This document shows positions 11,356-19,934 of a stretch of 64,000 bases of DNA, piece by piece. Source of the DNA: Eutreptiella sp. 'Long Island Sound 2002'. Its lineage: Eukaryota > Euglenozoa > Euglenophyceae > Eutreptiales > Eutreptiaceae. The DNA lies in NCBI GenBank assembly GCA_964036045.1, contig OZ038388.1, forward strand, positions 8,313,223-8,377,222, in the 5' to 3' direction. Positions within the stretch are counted from its first letter, which is position 1. Each line of letters begins with the position of its first letter. Made by a program: the position numbers and the translations under genes. The notes beneath the pieces were generated by a model. The model was not told the DNA's origin. It saw nothing but the letters and a program-made list of their open reading frames with translations, and made no database searches.

Positions 11356-14031
11356 GCATTGGCCGCTCTGCCCATCCTTGATGTGCTGCAGCGCAGCGCC
11401 GTCCACCCCCTCAAAGAGCGCGCGCGGTACCTGCACTCCATCATCAGTGCCAAGCGGCTGGTGTACGCGCGACAGCGGGCGTTCTACGGGGACCGGGATG
11501 TTAGCCCGGGCGACAATCGCACGCGCGGCTGCTGCCCGGACGGGGCCCCCCTCGAGGCCGAAGTCCGGGCCTTGTTCCGCCGCGGGGGCATTGTTCCGGC
11601 CGCCGGACAGGCCGCGGGACCCGGGCGCGACACGGAGGCGTTGGTGGTTACGGACAGTGCGGGGCGGACAGTGACTGTGTCGCAGTCCATCGGGAACTTG
11701 TGGGGCAGCGGGATAGTGGGGCCCGGGGGCTTCATGCTGCAGGGCCGCGGGTTCGGGTTCACGCTGGAGGCGCCGCCGGGGGGGCCGCACGCGAACCTGT
11801 ACGGGCCCGGCCGCCGACCCCTGCACACCCTCTGCTCGTATATGGTATGGCCCTGCACGCCCGCATTGTGCTGCGATGGTGTCCCCGTCCCCTTGCGCAG
11901 GGGGTCCTTAACGAACCCCCTTTTTTTTGTTCAGGACCGCCCCCGTGGACCACCAACCGCCAACCACCAGCTGCCAACCGCCAACCCCCACCAACCACCA
12001 ATCACCGACCCCCAACCGCCGTCAACCGCCACCAACCGCCAACGGCCCATCGCTACCAACCATGGTTGAACATATGAGCTACGCGCGGTCTGGTTGCAAA
12101 ACTGCAGTTTTGGCACACCTTTCCCCCCCCCTTAAGGACCGCCCCGCCCTTCCATCCCCGGCGCCTCCCATAGTTATATGCCGCTTCTACCCCTCCTCTC
12201 CTCCTTCGCAACTCCATTCATGCGTCCGGTGCACCTCCCAGACAACACCCATGCACCTCCCATCCCCACCCCACTCCCTGGCCCCCAGGACCACCGCACT
12301 TCTCATCACACACTCACCCTCCCCATCCAGGTTCAGCAACCCGCTTTCCCTGGCTGGCTTCTGGCGGTCGCCACCAAAGGCGGGGACCGCGTGCCTTACG
12401 TCTTCGCCCACTTCCTGTGGCACTTCCTTGTGGGGTCCAACGCGTCCGGCCGTGCGCTTGCGAAAGATATCGCACGGCGCCGGTTCCGGGACGACCTACC
12501 CCACGCCCCGTCCCCATCGCTGCCCTCCGGCCTCCCCCCGCCCACCCCTTCAGCGGATGCCACCGTCACGATGGAGCAGGCGTTGGGGCCCAGCGGGACC
12601 TACCGCATCCCCGGCTACGTCCTGGCGCCGCCCAACACCACCCGATTCGAGGACTCGGGGTACGGCATTCTGCACGCCGTCGTGGTCTCCCCCACGGCGC
12701 AGGGGCCCGTCCTCTACGCCGCCACCGATACCACGCGGAAACCGGGTCTCGCCGCGACGCTCCGCCCCGTGCACCCCGGCGACGGCGGGCCTGGGGGCAC
12801 GGCGCCCGGGGCCCACGGGGCCTCTGGCACTCGGAGGCCGCCGTCCTCCGCCGGGCGCGCGGGGCCACGGGACGCCAATACACGGGGCCGGGCGAGGCCC
12901 AAGGCCGTGGGGAGGCCGGGACGGTCCGTGTCACCCGAGGAGGTGTCCCTTCCACCCTCCGCCGCGGAGGTGTTGGCGCGACTGCGGGAGGGTGCGCCCG
13001 CGCCCGCCGGCCCGTGTCGCGCGCCGCCCGTTCCGGAGCGTGCCGCGCCGGGCGGCGTGGACGTGGTGATCCCCTCGGGTCTGCGGGACCTGTGCAAACT
13101 GGCGGTCACCCTCCGAAGCATCGCGACCTTCGACTGCTCGCCCACGCCGCTGTTCGGGAACGTCTGGCTCGTCTGGGTGGACGTGCGCACCCCCATGAGC
13201 GCCGTGTACCCCCACGTTGCGACGCTGCGCCGCGTGTTCGCCGGCACCAACCGATCGTTGTGGTTCGTGGACGGTTCGGGGGTCTTCCATCGGTCGTCGG
13301 GAGGGCGGGAGCCGGTGTGGATGGGCTGGGAGTTGTCGGGGATCGTGAAGCTGGCGATGGCGCGCTACGTTCAGGGCCCGTGGTACGTGGTGCTCGACTC
13401 GAAGAACACTCTGATGGCTCCGGTGGACCGGTCGTTCCGCCGCAAACTGTTCGATCCGCAGGGGCGGTGCTGGTTCGGCGCCACCAGCACCGACAGTGAT
13501 TTTGCGAGCTACGGCCCGCACTGGAAATGGGCCAACGCCTCCGCGAAGGTGCTGGGGCTGAAGGAGCCCTTCTTTAAGACCGGACGGTCCGCAGCGGTGC
13601 TCCCACGGGCGATTACCCCGAACTGCTACAGCACGGCCCTCGTTCTTGATCTGCTGCGGCACCTGGAGGGGCGAGGCGTGGCCCTGAGCCAGGCCATTGT
13701 GACGCGCGGGGCCAAGGGGTCGCTCTTGTATCGGATGTACGTGTTCCACCTCACGTCCAAGTTCCATGGCCACCATTTCATGGGCCCCGGCCCGGCGCTG
13801 CTGGCGCTGTGGCGCGGGACCCGGAACGCCACGGCCTCGGCGGTCGCCCGAGCGGGGGCGCCGGGCGGGCGGCCCGACATCCTGGGCATCCAGCACTGTG
13901 CGGTATCCGGGACGACGCCGGAGGTCGCCCAGGCCCAGCTCTCCCGGATGTATGAAGAGGCCGGGCTGACGCACGGCCTCGGCCGATCTGCAATGCTGCA
14001 GTGCATGAGCGGTGAGGAGTGCTTTCGGTAG
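11356..14031 (+). CDS. Gamma-glutamyltransferase fused to a DUF6492-like glycosyltransferase-type domain (5' partial)
   Basis: Two exons, 11356-11844 and 12331-14031, joined in phase 0 (TATATG|GTATGG ... CATCCAG|GTT), give 729 residues. Exon 1 begins inside the GGT large subunit (YLHSIISAKRLVYARQRAFYGD). It continues through the autoprocessing site, where Thr at 11632 aligns with the catalytic nucleophile of the small subunit (DTEALVVTD). Next come SQSIGNLWGSGIVGPGG and GRRPLHTL, classic GGT signatures. Exon 2 finishes GGT (ATKGGDRVP, then GILHAVVV and GPVLYAATD). After a 90-residue Pro/Arg-rich linker comes a second domain with DVVIPSGLRDLCKLAVTLRS, WYVVLDSKNTLM and SLLYRMYVFHLTSKF, which fits DUF6492-type glycosyltransferase-like proteins. 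GGT cleaves gamma-glutamyl bonds, as in glutathione. The residues next to the nucleophile (E, A) differ from the usual T, H. GGT identity is firm, DUF6492 moderate. The N-terminal 250-300 residues of GGT were not found. Confidence 0.75.
11845..12330 (+). other. Intron in the GGT fusion gene
   Basis: 486 bases with borders GTATGG and CATCCAG. Both flanks are in phase 0 and the protein reads through a conserved GGT region across it (RRPLHTL... into the GGD loop). It contains CCAACCGCCAACC-type pyrimidine-rich repeats at 11945-12060. Confidence 0.8.
11945..12060. repeat. CCAACCGCCAACC simple repeat in intron
   Basis: A run of degenerate CCACCAACCGCC units lies between the donor and the acceptor. 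It produces Pro/Asn/Gln-rich spurious ORFs in two frames. Confidence 0.7.
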
Positions 14032-15033
14032 AATGGGCGCCGGCTGGCGGGAGACGACGCACGGGAAGCGAAAGATCCGGATGCCACCGTCACGGGCAGG
14101 CACATGGTGGCCCCGGGCGACTCGGGGGCTCGCAATCGGCAGCGTGGGGCGCGCCATGCAGGCCCCCTCCCCCCCTCCTTCTCATATAGGAGCGGTCACT
14201 CGGGTGGTGTACCCTCAGGGTCCCCCCGCTTGCGCGGACAATAGCACCGCCACTCGGGCATACCACCCGGGCAGGCCACAGCGCAGGGCAGTGCTTAGCA
14301 AGCCCTGGGACACCTCCAGCCACCGAACTCAACCACTGTGGGCGGTCGGTCCAGCCTAGTGCAGCACCACCTGTGCCCCGTGCAGTCCAGGGGTGCGGAC
14401 CACCCCCAATCGCGTGCCGAGTTCGGCTGCCCGCATGCCCGGGCAGTAGTGGGGCGGCCAGTGGCGTGTCAGTAGACCAGGAGGCGACGTGTCCAGGCCG
14501 GCTACTACCCCATGCGGGCTCAGCGTCAGGCTCCCATGGCCTCCCTGCCGGGGCCTGGAGCACCGGGCGACACACAACCCCCCACACGCGAGAGCCCCGC
14601 CCCCATACGCGCCCCCTCCCCCAGCACGCAGCAGCTAGCAGCCAGGGCTCGGTGGTGGCGAGCCCTGCCCCTCCCCACAAGCGCCGCAGCGACCCGACGT
14701 GCCCTGCGGCCGCCCCCGAGCGCGCGACACACACTGCGAGCGCGCGCCACATACACACAGACACGGCGGCCCCCCCCCCCCCCAGGGGGGGTACAGGGGC
14801 GGTCAGCAGTCCGGCAGGCCTTGAGACCGGACAACCGTGAGTAGGCCAGCCCGGGACGCACAGGTAAGGATGCGCTCCGTGGGCCCAGACGTCCGAAAGA
14901 GGCCTTGACCCAAACCAAACCAAAACCCCCCTTCTCGTTTACACCGGACCAATCGGTGTGACTTTTGTGTTGCTGTTTTTGGTGGGATAGTTTGTTCTTG
15001 CGGGGGGGGGGGGGGGGTGGGCGTTATACACAG
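14032..15033. other. Non-coding gap with poly-C and poly-G tracts
   Basis: This is the 3' flank of the GGT fusion gene and the intron-like sequence before the exon at 15034. A C-run lies near 14770 and a G-run at 15002-15017. The GC-rich ORFs are low complexity and look accidental. Confidence 0.4.
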
Positions 15034-15204
15034 GCACTCATCCCGTTCGGCGCTACCTTGGGCGAGGGCGCTGCCGAGTGCTACGGAAAGTTCCCCACGG
15101 CCGTGGCCCTGGGCGAAAGGGCTGCCGCTTTCCCTGCGGTAGCCAAGTGGCTCACCAACGAAAAATGCTGCCTCAAGAAGCCGCCAAAGGCTGCCCGCAA
15201 GTGA
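15034..15204 (+). CDS. Orphan last exon resembling the C-terminus of glutathione S-transferase
   Basis: The acceptor ACACAG ends at 15033 and the frame runs 56 codons to TGA. The segment KFPTAVALGERAAAFPAVAKWL matches the usual end of GST proteins, where an FP-x-L-x-x-x-x-ER motif precedes a helix ending P-x-V-x-x-WL. A lysine-rich tail (CCLKKPPKAARK) follows. GSTs conjugate glutathione to electrophiles in the cytosol. No upstream GST exons are seen between the preceding gene end at 14031 and this exon, so it may be a relocated or broken copy. The call depends on a short motif. Confidence 0.4.
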   Translation, partial: ALIPFGATLGEGAAECYGKFPTAVALGERAAAFPAVAKWLTNEKCCLKKPPKAARK

Positions 15205-16650
15205 GGGCGCTCGGCGCTTCAAGGCTGCAAGGGCGCATCCGAGGGCGGGGGACAATGTGCTTAGGGTCTCTACCTTGCAAATAAGACGCGCTCCAAACAA
15301 GGTCTGCTCTCAGAGCTCGAGAGCTGAGCCATTTGCATCTCATTATTTCCCCATCTACATTAGCATGAGCACATGGAGCGGCTGGAGACAGCCCCAACTG
15401 CTCATTGCCTTTGATCTCTGGTCAGTGCTCTGCGTGGAGCTGAACAGCTGTGAATATGCCTGCACCTGTTTGACATGTTTCACAGCCGGCCTATGGGCTA
15501 CTGGCATGTGATGATGAGTTCCCTGTGTGGTCTGGAGGTTTGTGTTGCTACCAAACCAGTCCCACGCTCCTCATCATCAGTCCGTACAGTACACTTCATG
15601 CAAACTGAACATGTGCAGTGTGCTGTTCTCGTACCCGGAAGCCTTTTACCGTTCCTTTGGATCCCCAATAAGATTGGTATTGCATCAATGAGATTGACAC
15701 CACATCAATGCAAAAGTCGCTTCACCCGTGTTCTGTTTGTTTTCATCAGTGTAGGGTACCACACTTTGCCTTCAAATACCCTGTAAATTACTGGCCGACC
15801 GATGCTCTGTTGAGATCCAGGTGTGCCTGAGTCTCAGCGTTCCTTTTATTTTCATTCAGAAATGCCCTGTCCGAAAAATGTGTGTCATGAGTGCAACCCC
15901 CCCCCCCCCCGTACGGGAATCCCGTATTTCCCGTACAGCCCCGAACAGTGGCCCGTACAGTGGGTTCTCAGAACCATGGCACAGAGATAGGCAATATTAG
16001 GCACCCATTTGTCTCTTTTTCCTGCGGGGCATGTCTCATGACAAGCAAATTGGATACCTTTTGGCCATGGTGAATGGGGATGTCAATCACCGCATCCCAC
16101 AATGGGCCTTTGTGTAGTGTTGCACTTTGTGCCTCAGGGTACACTACCCAGCCGGTGAGTGGCTGGATTCAAAGATTTGTGGTACCCAGCTTTTTTTTTT
16201 TGTTGTTTGTGATTGTGTCCAATGCATGTCGTGTGCACTTGTAATGCTGAAAAAGCGCCAGAAAAAGCGCCAGAAGCGCGAGAAAAAGCGCCAGGAAAGA
16301 TGCCGGAAGTGGGTATTGAATCAGTACAGTCAGAGGTGCGTAAGTGCTGGCTCTGTGGTGGCCTGCTCTGCCTGCGATGTGCTCCGTCTTGATGCCTCCC
16401 CCTACTTATCCCCCTGTACCCTTGCTAAACTTGGTAGTGCCAAACAACATATAGGGCTCGCGAAGGCTGGCCCTGTAATGCATATGCTCCCTTCATGCTC
16501 TCATCTACTTAGCAATACACGTATACCTGCTCTGGGTGACAAGACACCGTGAGCTGTGCCCGTGACAAAACACGCGGCCGTTATTAGTAATATTGCCTGA
16601 CTGATGGGAGAGTCGGCAACAACGAACTTCATAAAAAGATTTTTGAACAT
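15205..16650. other. Non-coding stretch, short repeats
   Basis: It contains a small GTACGGGA...TCCCGTAC palindrome just after a C-run near 15900, and a tandem AAAAAGCGCCAG-type repeat at 16250-16300. The repeat makes one frame (16127-16552) lysine/arginine-rich. That frame may be accidental, and no gene is called. Confidence 0.35.
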
Positions 16651-17319
16651 TCAAAATTCATATTTGTTTTCATATTTTGCAGTAACTGTAACTGTAACTG
16701 TAACCGTAACTGTCCAAATTCGGCACGCTTGGGCTTCATTGGGTGAGGTGGCCGTCCGTGCCAAACCATCGGGAAGTAGCACAACGTCGACAAGGTCCGC
16801 AAGAGTGGAAAAGTCGGTATAGAGTGCACCACCACTTGGAGCCCGGGGAGATCCTTGTACATCAACATAAAACCATCGGTCATTCTTGCTCCCCACACAA
16901 ATCAAGAAACCCTCGTACTCCATCAAAAAGCAAATGCGTGTGGTTGGTGGAAGAGGGGTGGTTGCAAGGCGGAGCAAAGTTTCCTTGGCTTTATCCCAAG
17001 GAATCAATTCCGTGTCTTCAAAGGAGGTGAAATGCAACAACTTCAGGACTTGGAATGATGTACAAGTGCAACTAGCACACCCGCCACCTCGTGTGATCCA
17101 AGTAGTTTCCGCCCCAATAGCAACACAAATGGCCTCTAGGAGGGTGTACCCCATGACCGGCATAGATGTTGAGGACAATGCCGTTGTCAACAACGTTGTA
17201 GAAGTCCTGTATGAGGTAGTGGCGCCCAAAACGGGAAGGTCCAGCACGCTAAATGGGCTCACAACGCCACTACATTGCACCCCACCAATGTCCAACAAGC
17301 CCACATTGGGGTTCAACAT
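16651..17319 (-). CDS. Minus-strand ORF, unknown protein (possible transposon protease-like domain)
   Basis: A 222-residue frame starts at ATG (17317-17319) and ends with a TVTVTVTVT tail, which comes from a GTAACT hexamer repeat at 16680-16712. The central part (ICFLMEYEGFLICVGSK, then WFYVDVQGS, then GGALYTDFSTLADLVDVV) has the rhythm of the strand-rich part of some viral or transposon cysteine proteases and deubiquitinases, where an aromatic strand and an Asp-containing turn precede a Gly-Ala loop. The match is impressionistic. Codon use is not repetitive except for the tail, so it may be a real gene or transposon ORF. Nothing near it suggests function. Confidence 0.35.
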   Translation of the reverse strand: MLNPNVGLLDIGGVQCSGVVSPFSVLDLPVLGATTSYRTSTTLLTTALSSTSMPVMGYTLLEAICVAIGAETTWITRGGGCASCTCTSFQVLKLLHFTSFEDTELIPWDKAKETLLRLATTPLPPTTRICFLMEYEGFLICVGSKNDRWFYVDVQGSPRAPSGGALYTDFSTLADLVDVVLLPDGLARTATSPNEAQACRIWTVTVTVTVTVTAKYENKYEF

Positions 17320-17430
17320 TGCTTGTGCACAACACTAGTTGAAACGCTGCCAATTCAACTGGGGTCGTAAAAAAACCTGCAACAAGGGAACGGTATGAAG
17401 CAGTATGGCATGCAAAGGAGGGATCACCTC

Positions 17431-17522
17431 ACCCTCACCTGTGCCACACCTAGTTTGCTACCTGTGCTATTGCCGAACCCTCACCTATGCCACACCTAGT
17501 TTGCTACCTGTGCTATTGCTAC
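17431..17522. repeat. Tandem duplication, 46-bp unit x2
   Basis: 17431-17476 and 17477-17522 are near-identical copies (ACCCTCACCTxTGCCACACC...), differing at only a few bases. They lie just outside the start of the minus-strand ORF. Confidence 0.85.
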
Positions 17523-18964
17523 TATTCCTAGAAAAACCGGAAGGTCATTTTGACCAATTTTACCCCAAGCCAAAACTCTTGGGGCCCCACGGCTAGCACC
17601 CTCGCTTTGTGGTGGCTGAAATTTGGGCCGACAGGGATATGTAGGGGTCCAAATTTGTACCGGCAAAATAGGGAATGTTTGGGGTCCTCAAAGCATTATG
17701 TAGGCTACGCTTACACAATATGAAAAAGCAACTGGTGGTGTTCTTTAGAAAAAAATTGGGGTTGCGAAACTTTTTTACACATAGGGGTGGGATATTTTTT
17801 TTCGGGCCGTACCCCCCCTAGGGGGGAGGGGTACGAAAAAACGGTGATACCCCGAATTTTTTTTGCGCCCCCCCCCCTGCCACTGGACGTGTTTCTCGAC
17901 GGGTCAACGGACACTAATCTGACGTCTTTACGGTGGTTGCCAACAAAGAGCCCAAGAACACTCATCACTGCTGGACACATCGTTTTGATCACCAAAATCA
18001 AGTAAAACAGAATTGATTTTCTGAGCCATATTCTGTTCCGAAGAGAACATGAATGGGGGCAGTGTAGTGCCAAACATTGAAATTTGACATACACTCACAA
18101 CCCCCCCCCCTGCTCGGGGCAAAAATTTTCCACTGTATGGGCCACTGTGCGGGGCGGACCTTTTTTGGTAAAAAAACCCTCAGCAGGGCATTGCCTGGTG
18201 ACCCCAATCACCAAAATATGTTCAGAATGTATACCACCAATAAGCCATATGTCAGCAGAGACATGTCATACCCGAGTTGGTGCATGCATGCGCTCACAGG
18301 TGAGGGGTCGTGGATTCAATACCCACTTCCCGGTTCCGGTCCCGGTTCCCTTGCCCCCCTGAGGGATATGCAAGGTCGCCTACTTTACAATGGGGGGGGG
18401 GGGATAGTGACCTCCGGGTGTCAAAAAAAACAGATCATTGCAAATACAGACAACCAAGGAAAATTTTTTTTGGCTCGGACCAAGATGAGCTGGCGTAGCC
18501 TGCTCACTTCACAGTACTCGAGGTGACCCATCCAATGTCTGGTCCTCGGCTTTGGGACGGAATTGGAATGGGATCCTGATAAGATGTGCCAATTGGGCAG
18601 ATGCCAGCCAGAGCGGCGACACTCTGTATCATCCGCCCCACCGTCCACCTTCACTTGTTTTGGGGTAAATAAAGGGGGGGACATGCAGGCTAAGCACCCC
18701 CAGCTGATGAGGCAGCAGACAGGCTTGTGAACATGGCGCGGGAGCGGTCACCGTTCCCCAAGACAGAACAAACACATTTGCCTGTGAGCGTTTCTTTGAA
18801 AAGAGAAATTGTGCCCAAATGTGTGCGTCAGGTTCTGAAATAGCCGGCATGATCCCGACCTCAGGCCAGACTCACTCAGTTCAACTTGGACCAGGGGTGG
18901 GGGGTTGGCTGGGCTTCGCCAGGACCGCAAATTCCCCTTCACTCCCGGAATACCCTTTGCGCAG
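17523..18964. other. Non-coding stretch with palindromes and repeat R1
   Basis: It contains a near-perfect palindrome of GTACCCCCC and GGGGTAC at about 17806-17835, G/C homopolymers (17868, 18391), and a tRNA T-arm-like sequence near 18310 (GTGGATTCAATACCCAC) that lacks the rest of a tRNA. A minus-strand copy of repeat R1 lies at 18472-18529. Confidence 0.4.
18472..18529 (-). repeat. Dispersed repeat R1, minus-strand copy
   Basis: The reverse complement of this segment matches the 3' part of 29383-29481 and 34619-34717 (GTACTGTGAAGTGAGC...GCCAGCTCATCTTGG). Only 58 bases are shared here, against about 99 in the other two. Confidence 0.75.
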
Positions 18965-19237
18965 ATGGAGGTGCAGGCGCTGCGGTGGGAACGTTTGCGG
19001 GAGACGTACTTGGGGCCCCTTGGAGCATATGCCCGGCTATCGGAGGCGGAGGTTGATGCCTCGGTGACGCGCCTGTACGATCGGTCCCTTGAGCACCAGC
19101 AAGAGACCACGTCGCGCCTGGTGGAGGAGCACTGCGGGCCCGAAGCCAAGGAGCAGTTGCGGTTCGGGCCCTTGCCTTCGGCAAAGCCGGAGACTGGGGC
19201 TCCGCAACAGAACCTCCAGGCAAGCATCGACGGTTGA
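18965..19237 (+). CDS. Exon or short gene, unknown protein with a basic/acidic helix
   Basis: The frame starts at ATG directly after an acceptor-like TTTGCGCAG (ends 18964) and runs 90 codons to TGA. It is GC-rich, unlike its surroundings, and has no low complexity. It is charged and helical: ALRWERLRETYLGPLGAY, then RLYDRSLEHQQETTSRLVEEH, then a Pro/Gly-rich tail. Tyr-containing RLY-x-x-S motifs in charged helices occur in conserved hypothetical proteins of euglenozoan flagellates, a loose analogy from memory. It may be the last exon of a larger gene whose upstream exons are not seen. Function unknown. Confidence 0.5.
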   Translation: MEVQALRWERLRETYLGPLGAYARLSEAEVDASVTRLYDRSLEHQQETTSRLVEEHCGPEAKEQLRFGPLPSAKPETGAPQQNLQASIDG

Positions 19238-19772
19238 GATATGCCGCTGCACACCGCTGCACGGTCGGTCGGGGTGTGAAGCATGCCACGGCATGCGCAG
19301 CACCCTGAGATATCTCCCCTGCACTTTGCTCATGTATCTATGATGATGCTGTTGATCGCAGTTTGTCCGAAACCATGACTTTCTTGACCCTGGGGAATGC
19401 ATTACATTGTTTAAAGAGAGCACGATTCGGCGATTGTCTGCAGCAGCTGCCATCACGCTGTAACGCTGACTCATCCCCACGCGCGACCCGCCAACCGCCA
19501 GTGCAGCTGAGGAAGGGTCTGGGGAGGGCTCAGATAGGCTATATTCTTCCACGTTTGACAGGGCACTTGTTATCGTTTTGTGATTCTCTGCGTCTTCTGA
19601 TGTCAACTGCAGAATCCGCAGAGGAGGGGACACCACCACCCAAGAGTAGACAGCCAGGAGTCCTGCCGATGGTTTGCGATGGACAATTAGAGAAGGCATC
19701 GGGCAATACCTACGTCCTGCAGACCGCCAGGGTGAATCCCAAAATGTTGTTTGTTTTGTTCTCCGTGTGCAG
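19238..19772. other. Non-coding gap
   Basis: No homology, repeat or RNA gene was recognised here. Confidence 0.3.
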
Positions 19773-19934
19773 TTTGGCCTTCTGCAAAAGGTGCCATCCT
19801 TCAGGGCCACGTTTTGGGCCAAAAGAAAATGTGAAGAAAACCAGGTGGTTGTTGTGCTCGCCACCCCGGGACACAGACCTGCAAAGCTGATTGGGTCTGA
19901 TGCTCTGGGGCCCGCACACCGCCTGGACTTGCGG
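19773..19934 (+). CDS. Candidate internal exon, unknown protein
   Basis: Fifty-four codons sit between a good acceptor (CTCCGTGTGCAG) and a strong donor (CGG|GTGAGG), phase 0 at both ends. The peptide contains ATFWAKRKCEENQVVVVLATPG, a hydrophobic strand of the alpha/beta-fold kind. A short downstream stretch, 20674-20727 (CAG|GCC ... AGG|GTG), is also phase 0/0 and could follow it. No family is recognised. Confidence 0.3.

Noticed and set aside
11945-12069. Proline/asparagine-rich coding extension after the first GGT exon
   Set aside because: It lies inside the intron; the splice across 11845-12330 restores conserved GGT sequence.
12931-14157. 408-codon minus-strand ORF opposite the GGT fusion gene
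   Set aside because: It is an antisense shadow of a GC-rich coding strand; the plus strand carries recognisable domains and splice sites.
16344-16480. Stretch CVSAGSVVACSACDVLRL as the second half of a cyclase-like domain
   Set aside because: The resemblance is superficial, it lies beyond another gene's stop, and splice borders are not evident.
18290-18330. Possible tRNA or tRNA-derived SINE (T-arm-like GTGGATTCAATACCCAC)
   Set aside because: No acceptor stem, anticodon arm or clear A box could be found around it.
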